Below are positions 1 to 11,567 of a DNA stretch of 64,000 bases, piece by piece (positions within the stretch are counted from its first letter, which is position 1; the number at the start of each line of letters is the position of its first letter). The stretch lies in contig OX235263.1 of the NCBI GenBank assembly GCA_944472135.2, forward strand, positions 33,719,379-33,783,378, written 5' to 3'. Both the position numbers and the translations under genes were made by a program. The notes beneath the pieces were generated by a model. It was not told where the DNA came from and searched no databases. It saw nothing but the letters and a program-made list of their open reading frames with translations. The stretch comes from Trichobilharzia regenti (Eukaryota; Platyhelminthes; Trematoda; Strigeidida; Schistosomatidae).

Positions 1-872
1 AAATGTTCAGAAAATCGTAGATATACCCTTCTTTCTGTCCTTCCAATGTAACTGCTCTCGCTGATAGATGTTAATTTGTAAATACAGTTTGAGTTGAGAT
101 GAGAAGGATATCTATCGATTTTTGATTACACCAAAGAGCAAGTAGTTCGACAGACGGCGACGAGCTCAGCTGCAGGATATGCTATGGTTAGTGACGTACT
201 CAGCCTTCTGTCGATCATCGCTGCAATGTTTTCACCTTTATAATCAAGCTGAACGTAGATTGGCTTTTTACCCACTGTGATTTGTTTTACATTTTTGACT
301 TCAGATCTTCCATACTTGTTGATGAAACTTTGATGGTACTCATTGCTCTTCTTAATATCTTTTCAAGAAACTGAAATTCTTCATCTAACTTCTCTATAGA
401 GCATATTCTCCTCACTCTATAGTACGGAGTCTTTACTAGTCCGCGTTTAAAACTATTAAAAGCTATTAAAATGTAAGTATTTTTCTTTCCACACAGGTTT
501 TCGATAAGTTGACTTCTGAAGACTACCGTCTTCTAGGCGTTCCATGGCGATGTCGAGGAAGTGGAACTTTCCGTCACTATCCTGTTCCATATCAAACTCA
601 ATATTGGTGTGTGCGTTATTGAATAATCTGAGTAAACTTGAAGCATGACTTTCATTGTTGCACACTGTGAATGTGTCATCTACATGTCGACAGTAGGAAG
701 TAGTTTCGTTGACTGCATGCTTCAACTTTGTTCTTTCAAGGTTGAACATGAATACATCTGCTAAAACAGGGCTAAGTGGACAGACTTTTAAGTACAACGA
801 GATTGTATCCAGGAGCAAAGTGATCTCTTTACTTTGAATATCTTGCTCGTTGGTACAGTCAAAAACCAACAA
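1..872 (-). mobile_element. PLE-A: Penelope-like element, RT C-terminal part, linker and start of GIY-YIG endonuclease, broken
   Basis: On the minus strand, 872 to 456 is an open 138-codon stretch with PLE reverse transcriptase features: LSPVLADVFM, then RHVDD where the catalytic box is normally YVDD, then FNNAHTNIEF and FHFLDIAMERL, and STYRKP near the end. Below a stop near 456 the similarity continues with frame breaks through a linker (KKPIYVQLDYKGENIAA) to about 125. At 1-80 the start of the GIY-YIG domain appears (CIYKL then SSYIGRTERR). The element is cut by the window edge. PLE proteins combine RT with a GIY-YIG nuclease and prime on DNA ends. This copy has several stops and a Tyr-to-His change in the catalytic box, so it is dead. 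It lies head-to-head with PLE-B. Confidence 0.85.
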
Positions 873-906
873 ACATCCACCACATATTACCTGTTATTAA
901 ATATGA

Positions 907-1196
907 CAACTCACGTATGCCTATGCGAGCTACTACATTGGGATAACAAGAAGAATGACCTATGTCAGATGTTTTGCGAATATTTATCGAAGAACCTTTG
1001 ATCAACCGGACCGAATAGTTTCAACTCATAAATTATCAGAAAGATTATAGACGCAGGACTCCAAGTGGATGCATTGGGGGCATTCAAAATTATTGACAAA
1101 CCAAATAGCCCAAGTCTTTTTTGGTCTGCTGAAGGCGTTGTAATGAAACAACTGAAACCTGATGTATGTATGTATGTTCAAAAGAAATCTGTCTTA
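907..1196 (+). mobile_element. PLE-B: Penelope-like GIY-YIG endonuclease fragment
   Basis: Plus-strand translation gives YYIGITRRM, then KLSERL, a frame change near 1050, and then DAGLQVDALGAFKIIDKPN and VVMKQLKPDVC. This is the order found in the GIY-YIG C-terminal nuclease of PLEs (YIG box, S-R/H motif, DxGH-like segment, AFKVI-like segment, KP..C terminus). There is no RT upstream in the same orientation: PLE-A begins 35 bases away on the other strand. It is too short and frameshifted to be functional. Confidence 0.75.
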
Positions 1197-1551
1197 GAAT
1201 TTCAGTCAAACTGATAACTTTCTCCATGATATCTCTTCTTAGTTACTGTTTGTCTTTTAATTTCATCAGATTTTTCTACTCCAGTCCCACCCCATTTTAC
1301 TCTTAACTTTCACAATAGACCTAATTTTCTATCCTCTGACTTCCATTGACTATAATCACATCATCGTTACTTCATTCCAACGCTTAAGCGCAAAATTTTG
1401 ATTTTCCAGTCTTATGAGAAGTAATAATCACTGTGTACAATTATTTCTGATAACGCAACTATCACTGATTTCTTCACTCTAAGGACAGATCATGTGATGC
1501 TTCGCTTTTATAATATATATTTATATTCTGACAGTCTGAGATAAGTGTATA

Positions 1552-1603
1552 CTCCAGTTGGTTTTGTTTCACTGTGACTTGCTTTCAACAAAACCAGCTG
1601 GAG
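1552..1603. repeat. Short inverted repeat (hairpin)
   Basis: CTCCAGTTGGTTTTGTT and AACAAAACCAGCTGGAG are complementary over 17 bases with one mismatch, separated by about 18 bases. No flanking duplication was recognised. It could be a fold-back relic or a chance hairpin. The rest of 1197-1783 shows no gene. Confidence 0.5.
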
Positions 1604-1783
1604 GACTGATTCAAGGTGATGGAAAAAAAAACATACTAAAATTATCTTACAACTAGTTTAGCTAAACTCCATTATAGATAAGATGTTATTTTGACAAATC
1701 ACACAGTGTTATACAGTACCCAAGTTTTATACTTATAGTTTAATTTTCTGTAGTTGATTTGTGGGGATTATTTTGGCTTTTAC

Positions 1784-2164
1784 GAGTTGATCACGGATTG
1801 ATATTATATTTTTTTCTGATGCACGTTGGTAACCGTCCACAGGACGGAATCTCCTGGAGTTGTGACCAGTGAAGTGCATCTAGTCAGGTGGATGGATGGA
1901 TGGATGCCCCAACGATAACACTAGTTGGTGGTCACGCTAAATCAAGAATTGATAGAAGTTAGAATTCATGGACAGGCCACTGAATCGGGTCCCAGTGGCT
2001 GAATGGTATACAAGCTTGCCTTGTAACTGGAAGGTCCTGGGTTCGAACCTTCCTGTGGTGAGTATGCACTGTCGATCATTCTCAAACTAGGATGAAACAG
2101 CTCTCCAGTATTACAGTGCTGGTTTTCAAGGCTTCTCTAACTGATATCAATCCGTAATCAACTC
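1784..2164 (+). mobile_element. SINE-A copy 1 (Sm-alpha-like tRNA-derived SINE with decayed hammerhead)
   Basis: A tRNA-like head is visible: an A-box-like region (CAGTGGCTGAATGG near 1993) and a B-box (GGGTTCGAACC near 2039). The 3' third matches other copies (AAACTAGGATGAAACAG, then CTAACTGATATCAATCCG). The left edge carries GAGTTGATCACGGATTGATAT, the reverse complement of the element's own 3' end at 2143-2164. The hammerhead core around 2069-2105 is degenerate (CTGTCGAT where CTGANGA is needed). A (GGAT)n run sits near 1891. Confidence 0.8.
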
Positions 2165-3540
2165 GTTTAGCTAAATATTACCGGTTGTATGTAGTTGCCG
2201 AAAATGAACAAAGTTAAATCGATCCATATTTGGTTGCATCAATATTCCATCTCTGTCCAAATTTATAAAGAGGAATTAGTATGTGAAAATTTATGGAATA
2301 AGTCATCTATCAGAAGATTTCCGCTTACGCTATTATCTTGACCAGTAGTATATTAAAATATGAAAAAAAGGTGGAAACGGTGAAGCTTTATATCGTTATT
2401 TCGGCATAGCCAACAGAAAGTGACATTAAACGCAGTAGACCAATTATTCTATTCCACTCTATTCTATTCGATATCACTGCAATATTTACTAAGTAAAATA
2501 TCTTTTTAAGGCAGCTGATATGAATGTATACCGAAAATCATATTTTTCGATGACATATAAGTATCCTGCTCAATAGTAAGCAATGACCAGTTTGACAACG
2601 CAAATATAAATATCTCTTTAATGAATGACTGACTAACTGACATTGATACCCCTGATTAACTCAATTTAACTCAAAGAACATCAAAATCGCACTCATTTCC
2701 ACATATATTGCTTTATTCTTCAAACAGATGGAGTCATTCTAGGAGTAGCGGCACGTTACAGATTTGTATCTACAAAATATTTGTCAGTGAAAATGTTGTG
2801 TGAGGGGGAAATGGAGGGAAACTCTAAACCTCTGAGAAGAATTAGACAAATATTTTTTTTTCTTAGTGATAAGTTACAACCGCCACATTTATTAAGTTAT
2901 TTACAAATTAAAAAAACCGCCACAGCGTAAAAAAACCACCACGTCAATAACTGACAGCGTATAAATAATTATTATGAAATAGTCTTGTCAGCTCAAAAGA
3001 CGGTTCATTAAAGTGATTCTTTGCAAACTAATTTTGTCAGTTTTCAACCCGTAAAGAATTCATAAATCTATTTGTAATGTTAATTGTTTTACGCTGTTAT
3101 TTGCATTCTTCAATTTGTCTATTTTCGATGTTCAGACAGTTAGAATATGTAGTCGTGAGAATGGCGTGTCATTTATTCATTTCGGTTGTTATATTTGTTC
3201 GCGGATAACTTTAGTCAGAATGATACCAGAAGCTTTAAGATTAAACCATTAATCAAAAAGAACACAGTATATTTCATCTAATTCTGGCATCAATACACAG
3301 TGAACAATGCGTCTTATCCAACACTAATTAATAGAGATGATAGATGTTGTAACTGTCTGTAAAACAGTACAAGCTGTAACGGATTATATGTTTAGAATAT
3401 CACTTCTGGAAGATCCATTACACTACTGTATATATATTCAGATGTTTTAACTAACTTTGTGTACATCATTGTTCTAACGTTTACATGTCATATGTTGACT
3501 TAATCCTTAATACTTCTACATCATTCTTAGGTACTTTTTA
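2165..3540. other. No gene seen
   Basis: AT-rich DNA with stops in all frames. No conserved domain, RNA gene or repeat match was recognised by eye. Confidence 0.6.
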
Positions 3541-3725
3541 GGGTTGTGCGTCAGTGGCACAGTGGTTAGGACTCTCACCGACCATGCATATGGTCCGAGG
3601 TTCGATCCCCTGCCGACGCACACCTGATATCTATGGTCGGCCTGCAAAATTTGGGCTTCCGATATCCATGCTGAAAATTCCATACTTGTACCAAAAATAC
3701 AGTGTGGAATCAAGCTGCAATAAAA
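3541..3725 (+). mobile_element. SINE-B copy 1 (tRNA-derived, about 190 bp)
   Basis: A tRNA-like head has an A-box region (GTGGCACAGTGGTTAGG) and a B-box (GAGGTTCGATCCC). It is followed by a shared body (ACCTGATATCTATGGTCGG) and tail (ACAGTGTGGAATCAAGCTG) ending in an A-rich run. Related full copies lie at 24465, 25411 and 35636 on the minus strand, with fragments at 42228 and 51645. The tail and multiple diverged copies make this a SINE, not a functional tRNA gene. Confidence 0.85.
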
Positions 3726-4080
3726 AATAAAAAACAAAAATTTAATTTTTGTTAATTAATTTATTTTACGGTACCTGTATTGTATTTGAAAGTCCTCTTG
3801 ACTATATACCAGCTTAACGACACTATTGATACAATTTTGAGTTATTGATATTATTATTGTTGAATAAGGCGCTTACAAGACATATTTCGCAAGATGATAT
3901 CATTTCGTGGTTTCTCTACGATCGCTTTACAACTAACGTTGTACACGATAATAAGATAAAAGGCATGACAAGTACTCAGTTATATAAAACAAAAATAAAT
4001 AATGATGACCAATCATATTTAAGTAGGTCGAGTAGTCAGTTCATGGTAGGCGAAGACTGAAGTCTATTCTCCTTTGTACA
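3726..4080. other. No gene seen
   Basis: A short open stretch at 3845-4060 has no recognisable domain. Nothing else is supported. Confidence 0.55.
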
Positions 4081-5013
4081 CGCATAGTTTAGGCTGTATG
4101 TGATTCATCCAGAGTGCTTCCTTCACCTTCAATAACCAACCTTGAATTTGAGTTATGTGAAATAATTGTGAAGCAGTCATCATTGTTGACTTTGTTACCT
4201 GACATTAATAAGTGTTTTTCAATCGATGAATATGGATTTCTGTTCAGACTGATTGCATTTGGATTTTCTATTTGTTTTAATAACCATTTTGGAACATGTT
4301 GTTTTCGACGACATTGGAACATTCCATTGGCTCTACCCATATAAGTGTGACCACGACTGCAGGCGAACTTGTAGATACTGTTTGAAGTAGAGCCCACAGA
4401 ATTTTATCCTTTAGTCGTAGGTACGGGGACCAGAAATGTTCGAGATGTGAGGGAAGGAGATTTGGCGTGGAATGTGGGTTTGATGGCTGACCAAAGTTTT
4501 TGAGCTGTCAACTGCATAATTTGATCAACCTTGAATGGTAGATAAATAACGATTGCTTCCTTTGGTTCAGAAGCTGCCTTTTCAAGATATAGTCTATCCC
4601 TGTTATGACAACTGATAAAGTTTTCTGGATAACCATTAGCTAATAAGACAATGAATATGCTAAAGCTCATCCATCAATGTGGCGCTCTAGCGCATTTTTC
4701 AAGCCATTGGAAACATTCATTTCACTAGGGGAGGTTTATACTCAATAGGGAAAAAAATGGTAAAAAGAAGATATTGTTTTCTGCATGTGTTTTTACGAAA
4801 AATAGATCGCTTTATCATCCCATCGTCTCACCTAGTCATTGAAATATCCAAGAAACCGAGTCTGTTATTCGATTCAAATTCTAAAGTCACTTGGATGTTT
4901 GGATGCGTATGATTAAACAGAGTAATAAATCTTGTTGGTATTGATTGAAACCATAGATCTGTCCACGAATATATTTCTTTTTGCCGTCTTTGGAGAATTT
5001 CGCGACTGTTCAC
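4081..5013 (-). mobile_element. PLE-C: Penelope-like element, RT end to GIY-YIG, broken
   Basis: Reading down the minus strand: RT palm-end sequence at 5013-4828 (LFNHTHPNIQVTLEF and LGFLDISMTR), then RSIFRK and PIEYKPPLV across 4820-4700, then the linker at 4670-4404 (LANGYPENFIS and VIYLPFKVDQIMQL). The GIY-YIG domain at 4397-4089 shows IYKFACSRGHTYMGRANGMF, where YMGR replaces YIGR, followed by KQHVPKWLL. The order matches PLE proteins. At least three frame changes or stops separate the pieces. The motif that should be YVDD reads roughly YSWTD. Non-functional. Confidence 0.85.
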
Positions 5014-5815
5014 TCCTCAGGTTAGTTTTGGACAGCCATACAACAGGATATAGAGATCGTTCCTCCAAGTTCAGGCCACAAAGAATCAGTTTTGGTCATT
5101 ACATAAAGGTAATTACATTTTCAGCTGCATCATAACATTCTTATAATTTTCAGTCATGCTTATCTAATACGCACAGATGTCTCTGCGTAATCTTTTTATG
5201 AAAGAGTAAGTGACTTGGAAAAATTTCAAGGTGTTTACCAGGACTGACTTCAGTGTAATGCAACTGTCATCGTATAGTTACACTGATGACCATGCTAAGT
5301 TATATTTAAATCAAGTATCGTAGATTTATTTTCACTTTTTGTCAAATTTCCTTGTTTTTCATGTCACTGTAATCAAATAAAGCTTATTAAAAAGTTCAGT
5401 TTTTTGAATTTAACTCTGCGGTTTTGTAGTCAAATTACTAATTTAATGTCTAATGTTGTTCGATTAATTCTTACAAAAAATCTGATATATTTCAGAAGCT
5501 TTCGTTCAAGCGCTGACCTATATAACTCTTTGCTGTCTATAAAACAAAAATTGTATTTACGGATAATGGTCTGCCTAAAATTATCGGCTGCATACATGAT
5601 GAAGTTTTTCTTTCAGAAGAATGCAAGAGGGAACTATGAAACTCTTTGGAGAATCATTGTTCGTTATTTATCGTCTGAAGGACTGGAAATCAGTTAATTC
5701 CACACAAAGCTTTCATAAATCTCTTCGTAAAAAGTAACCGCTGTTTTATTCCACGGCTGGATACTTCACAGAATTATGACGATGTGCAATGCAGGTGTTT
5801 CATAATGTTTTCCTG
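5014..5815. other. No recognised gene; one unexplained 97-codon open stretch
   Basis: An open stretch on the plus strand at 5404-5697 translates to a protein with no domain I recognise. AT-rich DNA of this length can be open by chance, so it is not called as a gene. Confidence 0.4.
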
Positions 5816-7112
5816 TTATTATTATATATCCTTTAATTCCTAGAGGAACATAGGGCTTCAGCTGCGCATTTCCATTGCCTTCTGTTCTCTGCCAACTTTT
5901 TCACCCCGCTCCAAGTCTGCCCACACGTTTTCATCTCCTCCCTACATGACCTCCTCCAAGTCACACTTGCACTGACGACCAACTCGCCGCTTCCCTTTCG
6001 GGTTCCACTCGAGCGATGGCTTGTCTAGTGATGTCACTTGATGGTTTCCTCAGAGTATGACCAGCCAATCCATTTCCATTTCTCCCTGCATATCTGTTTC
6101 ACAATCGGTTCCTGATTGGTTGGTTCACTCATTGCCAGAGATCCCTGTTGCTGATCTTTTCTGGCCGGCCATCTGATCTTGAGTGGTATTGAGCGAAGAC
6201 AGCTGTTAATGAAGGTGTGTAATTTGTTTGAGATGCTCTTTATGACGCGCTGATCAAGTCTCTGATCCGTACAGTGAGTAGCACTGACTTCACATTGGAG
6301 TTGAAAATCCGGATGGATGTTATTTTTGATGCTGAGTGTTGACCTCCACACAGACTTAAGGGTAATGAAAGCCAATCTTGCTTTTCTGTTCGCCAGTCTG
6401 TCTGTCTCCGTCTGTTTTCGACATAGAACTTTGCACAAATGTGCGGAAGTTCAAGTCGCCACACTCCGTGTAGCACGCGAAGCAAGAGAAGAAAGTACAA
6501 GAAAAGCATAATAGAAACAGTGAGCAGAGATGTGAGACAAAGGAGTAATAAAGAAAAACAAAACAGTTTCATTAGAGATCATAAGTCACAAGGAGTGGAT
6601 GCATCTGCGCCACTGAGAACGATTTTGAGCAATGTCACCAATTGTTTCCAACCGTTCGCCAGTAGTTGAAACGACGCTTTTTAGGTAGGTAAAGGAGGTT
6701 GTTTCTTTCAGGTTCCTCCCATTTATGCTGTGTGATTGTTGTCTGTTGTTGTTGCTGCTGTTGGTGTTGGCTAGGAATCTTCATCACCTCTGTTTTATCT
6801 ATGTTCACTTGAAGTCCTATCTTTGATGCTTCTTCTGCCAGCTTGTTGCTTTTCACTTGCATATCTTCCAGTTTGTGGGAAATCAGACATACATCACATC
6901 GCCGAAGTCCGGATCCTCCAAGTCTTTTTGTGTGAGTTCATTTTATACCTGTTTCCTCATTGCCCGTTGTCTGTCTGTCGCATTATCCAATCTTCTGCAA
7001 TCAGGAAGATCATTGGCGATAATAGACAGCCTTGTCTCACTCCCGTCCTCACTTCGAAGGCTTCCGTAAGTCTCCCGTTGTGGATTATATGGCATGCAGC
7101 ATTGTCGTTCGC
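5816..7112 (-). mobile_element. RTE-2: 5'-truncated RTE-type LINE, decayed
   Basis: The minus strand matches the 3' 1.3 kb of the near-complete RTE-1 at 46233-49310. Shared blocks include the sequence around GVRQ near 7050, the Gln-rich run (QHQQQQQQQ) near 6760, the VLL...[14 protein letters not shown] region near 6230, and the 3' end (AGCCCTATGTTCCTCTAGG) ending in a short ATAAT tail near 5820. Similarity stops abruptly near 7112, as in 5' truncation. Several frameshifts break the ORF. It shares small insertions with RTE-3 that RTE-1 lacks. Confidence 0.9.
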
Positions 7113-9226
7113 CTATACAGTGACGTTATTTCTTATTCAAGGTATCAGGAAAAGATCCCTTTCTAGTCAAAAACCCTAGTTGTATAAAAATATTTCAGTC
7201 ACTCAATGCGTTTATTTTTCTTCTGATAAAACATTCTAGATAAGATTTGGTGAGTTATGTGTATATTCAGTTATCTGAATGATTTTATGGGGAAAAAATA
7301 ATTTTGATTTTCGTATTTTGTAATAATTTAAGAAAAAATATACATGAGAAACTCATTAATAAATGGATTTCTGTTTATTTGTCTTTGTGAATAATAGGGA
7401 TGCAATTAGTTCAGGGTGAAGAATAATACAGTAGGGAATACCGTTCATTATGTATACACATACATGTGTATTAATTTCTATACTATTTGTTACAAAAGAA
7501 AATAATTGCTATTGTCCTTATCATGTGCCTTTTTATCTTATGTCTGTAAAACATTGAAGTAAGTGCTTTTTGTCTTCTTTTTGAAGTGTTAAGACATGTC
7601 AGTTGCTCATTCACTTATTCAATAGATTGTTATTTAAGGCATTTTCCATTTTTGGATGTATTTTCTTATCATACAAAGTGAACTCATAGTTTGCTATCAT
7701 TCCTGTAGAATTTTGTACTAGCAAGTAAATGAATTGAAATATCGTTAGGAGAATACGTCTAGACTCAAGGGGTACTCCTGTAAGACGAAAATTCTCAATT
7801 CATGTTGGTTAAAATATGCTTCAATATTTTACAAAAGCATAATCAACACTCTTTAAAAAACTTGAGCTTCCTAAATTAGGATTTGATTCGATTTTGTGGA
7901 AGTTATGTGTTAACTTTGGGGAATAACGAAATGACCAAAATAAAGTGGAGGTTAGGGAGTTCAGCAAGTTACTAACTATCGCCTATTGAAAAGTAAATCT
8001 GCTTTGGTATCTGTTCAATCAAATTCAGCGCTTCGCAACAGTTGTTATTCAGTGTAGCTTTATGATTTAAAAAGAATCAAAATCACACTTGCAGGTTCAA
8101 GTTTTAGTAAGATAATGCAATTTTACAGTTATTTACATGAAAAAAGACATATACAGTATAAAGATAAGGATAAGAAATGATTAAAACTTTTGAGTGTACA
8201 CAAGTATTTATAGTTATAAAGAATCCCTTTGGGAAAACTATCTCTTACTCAGTTTTGATGATGTTATAGTCCTCTGCTATTTGAAATGTGGATTTGGAAT
8301 AATGTTTTATATTGAAGTCGTCAAACGACAAAAGAATAGAACAGTTTTAATAGTTCTTATCAACGAGTTCACAGATATGTTAATATACCTCAATAAATTT
8401 CCACGACACCAGCATAATTTGTCACTTTGTCAGTTCTTCGGATCATCGACTTATTTTCAACTAGTAAGTAATAATACACAGCTGACACAGAAATTTCTCA
8501 GGAGTACTGCACTCCACTGTGCACTTGCCTATTCACTTTCTAACTCCATTATAAACTTTAACATCCACGGATCGTGCAATGGTTACAGTAGGCCAGAGGT
8601 TTATTGAGCACATTATGTAGTTTAAAGGAGACAACGACGTCTATCGCGAACTAACCAGTACCATAAAAAAAGAAACAATTCAAGAATAATCTAAATTTCA
8701 TACAATGATTCCCTTTTATAAATTTGAACAAAGACAGTATAAACACTAGCGCTCCTTCCCCCCTTTATTTATCGCTTGACTCCCTTAAGAGATAATTTTT
8801 CTTGATCTTCTGAGTTCTGCATACTGTATTACATCATCAACTTCTCATCTGACCTTATGTGCACCGAAATTTTAAAATTTTCATCTTCTCTTATCTAATT
8901 GCGTAACTATTACTAATTGTCTTTTGTTAGCACCCTAACAACACAACTGTTAATTAATTTTTTTGAAGAAACTTTTCTTTAATAAGATATATATATATGT
9001 CGTGACACTTTAGACACCCTGTAAATCGCAAAGCTTTATTTCGCTATGACGCTCTGACAATATACTTGCTAATGGACAAAGGTTTGTTGAAGTTGTACAC
9101 TTTTTATTTTTATTTAATTAAAAATTCAGGTTGTACGCAGCTGATGAGAACCAACGAAATAAAATGGATCCAGATTATTCCGCGCCAATGTTTCTTCTTT
9201 CTTTGTTCAAATAATCTAAATACGTG
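7113..9226. other. No recognised gene
   Basis: AT-rich. A plus-strand open stretch at 8194-8607 (137 codons) has no recognisable domain, signal peptide or clear coding bias, and is left uncalled. A short TA run lies at about 8989. Confidence 0.5.
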
Positions 9227-9585
9227 GATTGGACACTTGTTAGTAAATATTGTAATGTGTCTAGGTCTTTGTTTGAGCAGATTGAATTCTATCAGTCAAT
9301 CTAGCCGCCATACCAGGTGGCTCACCGTCACGGTGCACTCTGTTATCTGGATATTGAATGGTTGCAGGCAATCAAAAATATACCGTACAGTCCTAAGGGA
9401 GGTCAATCTCGAGTTCCAACAGCTCAGTGGTAACGTCCTTGACCGCAGCAGTTACTGGGTGATGCTGATTTGAGTTTCCGAAAAGACACGAGTTCCGTCT
9501 AGGTTGCAGATAGACCTTGCTGACTGGTGAGTGTCAGCTAACACGAAACCTAATTCCAAAGCTTCCTGCCTATTGCTTTCAACAA
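9227..9585 (+). mobile_element. SINE-E copy 1 (tRNA-like internal region)
   Basis: Starts GATTGGACAC, has GAATTCTATCAGTCAA near 9286, and an internal tRNA-like segment near 9423 (CTCAGTGGTAACGTCC followed by a B-box-like sequence). It ends with AACACGAAACCTA and CTTCCTGCCTATTGCTT. The same order recurs at 32379 and, rearranged, at 43942. The open frame across it is incidental. Confidence 0.75.
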
Positions 9586-10190
9586 TTATTACAAACTAAA
9601 TACTATTTTTGATGTTATACGGTAACCGATTAATTATACGACAATACTTCTATAAAAAACCACTGACAATCCTACTGTTTCCACAAAGAGCTTGCTAAAC
9701 TTTTATTATCTGTTGTACTATATGCATTTCAAACAAAAAACAGGTAGTTAGATGCGCATATTAAGACATGTAAACTGGAAACTACGAAAAAAGTGACTTA
9801 GAGTTACTGAAATATAATTTTTTGGTCATTGCTTCATTTCAACTAAGCCTGGATACATTTCCGGTACTTGTTAATTGTCATCTAGTCAGTGTAGCTGTCG
9901 TTAAGAGTGAAACAAAGTGTAAGATCTTATTCCTACAACAGAAGATACTACGCTTGATTGAAATCATGGTTTCTACTTTCAAACACACTGAATAAAATGA
10001 AATATCTGCATACAGTGTTGACGTTTGAACTATAATATATTGATATTCAAGTGATAATATAATATATTGAATTCAACAAAATCTGGTTATATCGCAGTGG
10101 TCATACAAAAACATCATTCAGTGTATAAATCGTTGACCGCGGAGAGATGATCCTGATTCCATGTTTTTTTTTATTTGAAATATTCGAAGA
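9586..10190. other. No gene seen
   Basis: AT-rich, stop-dense, no recognised repeat. Confidence 0.6.
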
Positions 10191-10426
10191 TGGTAGTACT
10201 GCGGCCTGCCTAAATCACTGGGCCACCAAAATTTCCGTCCGCTTGAAGTTTCGGTAGCATTAGTGTTTATTTTTACGGGATGGGGTTGATAGCCTCATGC
10301 CCAGCCTTCCCTCTTTATCAGTCTTATTACTGGCTTAACGGGGCAAAGGAATGCGCTGGCTGGGGATAGAACCCCGGACCACATGAGTGGTTGACAACTA
10401 TTCTACCGCTGTACCACTGACGCACG
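10191..10426 (-). mobile_element. SINE-C copy 1 with an alternative 3' tail
   Basis: On the minus strand a tRNA-like head (TGGTACAGCGGTAGAAT, then the B-box GGGGTTCTATCCC) is followed by GGGCATGAGGCTATCAACCC and CTACCGAAACTTCAA. That second block resembles the 5' end of RTE-1. The tail after it differs from other C copies: it contains GATTTAGGCAGGCCGCAG, also seen in variant form at 16030-16078. Confidence 0.75.
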
Positions 10427-10543
10427 TCATAAATCCCGTATGAAGCCAAAATATTTTCGAATTAACTGCTCTGGAAATTTCTGTACTATGTGTTTGCATA
10501 TTATATAAAAACAAGCTTTAACATCTTCATTTAAAATGTTTAG

Positions 10544-11068
10544 AAAAGGGGAGAAGAATGCAATTCAGCACCAAAACAAACGCTGTATCTGAATCTGAAT
10601 TTCAGAGGAGATTTGGCAGCTGATATCCTGAAGAGGAGAATATCCATCTCTTTAAAGAAGACCCTCCTTGCAGCAACAATAAGAGTGACATTCTCTTGCC
10701 GTCCGATACTTCGAAACAACGCAAAGGACAAACTCTCGAATATGACCAATTCAATGTGCATATACCGGTTCACCTGCTTGTGCGGAGCTAGGTACATAGG
10801 TCGTTGTATGCGCGTCCTTTCAAAACTTGTTAGGGAACACTACCCAGCGTGGCTGCAAAGAGTAGGCACCGGTTCAATCAGAAGTGTCATTATTGAACAT
10901 TTGATCAACACCTCCCACAACATCTCAACTGATTCTTTCAAAGTAATTTACAAAGTCAACAGAAGCCTACCTAAAGCAGTATGTTTCGACTCCTCTGTAC
11001 TGCAGAAGCCCAAGAAATTAGTCCAACCTATACAACTGCTATGGAGTTACTTGGGTATGCTTCTTTAG
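10544..11068 (+). mobile_element. PLE-D: Penelope-like linker and GIY-YIG endonuclease
   Basis: A single open frame runs from 10544 to the stop at 11068. It reads through the linker (LYLNLNFRGDLAADILKRRI, then TIRVTFSCRPIL) into the GIY-YIG domain (CIYRFTCLCGARYIGR, then VREHYPAWLQ and SFKVIYKVN). The YIGR box and the C-x-C upstream of it are typical of PLE endonucleases. The C-terminus looks internally shortened compared with PLE-E, because the segment normally leading to KP.LC is missing. There is no RT upstream, so this is a 5'-truncated copy. A second PLE 3' part (PLE-E) follows 190 bp downstream in the same orientation. Confidence 0.85.
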
Positions 11069-11261
11069 CTTCCATTTTTTCTTCTTTCGTTCGCTTTTTT
11101 GATTTTTTTCGTTCGCCGTGAGTATGATTCTTACTCCCCCCGCCTTTTTTCGATTCACTTCATTTTTTCAGTTATAAAAACAGTTATTTTAAGTTGGTTT
11201 CAATGCTTTTTCTGTTCACATTTATAATTCGTTTGAAATAACTATTTTACAATTAGATCTT

Positions 11262-11567
11262 ATTGGGCGTACTACTAGACAGCTTAGCCAACATGTTAGT
11301 GAACATCTCCCATCGTGGTTTGGCAAAGGACAGACAAAAACAATCCGTAGCTCAATTCTGTCACATCTAATTGATAGTGGTCATGTAGTCGATAAAACGA
11401 AAGCCTTCAAAGTAATTCATCGTATCCCTCCGAATCTTTCTAATAGACTTCGTATTCGTCTACTGCACACAGCTGAGGCGATAGGTATTCGAACTATTAA
11501 ACCTAGGCTATGCATTCAAAAGAAGTTCGTGCAGCCATTATCCCTCCCATGGCCTAATAAGACATAA
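11262..11567 (+). mobile_element. PLE-E: GIY-YIG C-terminal part, uninterrupted to its stop
   Basis: Translation from 11262 starts IGRTTRQLSQHVSEHLPSWF, continues RSSILSHLIDSGHVVD and AFKVIHRIPPN, and ends CIQKKFVQPLSLPWPNKT before TAA at 11565-11567, with no stop or frameshift over 101 codons. This is the best-preserved PLE nuclease half in the window and belongs to a different subfamily from PLE-D (EHLPSW versus EHYPAW). It begins inside the YIG box, so the copy is truncated. A hammerhead ribozyme motif lies about 410 bp further on in the same orientation. Confidence 0.9.

Noticed and set aside
3553..3615. tRNA gene candidate
   Set aside because: The Pol III boxes belong to a multi-copy SINE head with a long non-tRNA body. 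The same applies to the heads of SINE-A, -C and -E.
4985..5030. Minus-strand CTGAGGA ... GAAA pattern
   Set aside because: It lies inside PLE-C RT coding sequence, and stem I and stem III do not pair properly; most likely coincidental.
8194..8607. 137-codon ORF as a gene
   Set aside because: No recognisable domain or repeat relationship; it could be chance, so it is reported only as an unassigned open stretch.
9140..9175. CTGATGAGAACCAACGAAAT resembles a hammerhead core
   Set aside because: Stem II would have only one base pair, no stem III palindrome or stem I complement follows, and the sequence is not shared with the hammerhead-bearing repeats.
9066..9473. 135-codon plus-strand open stretch
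   Set aside because: Most of it overlaps SINE-E copy 1, and no domain is recognisable.
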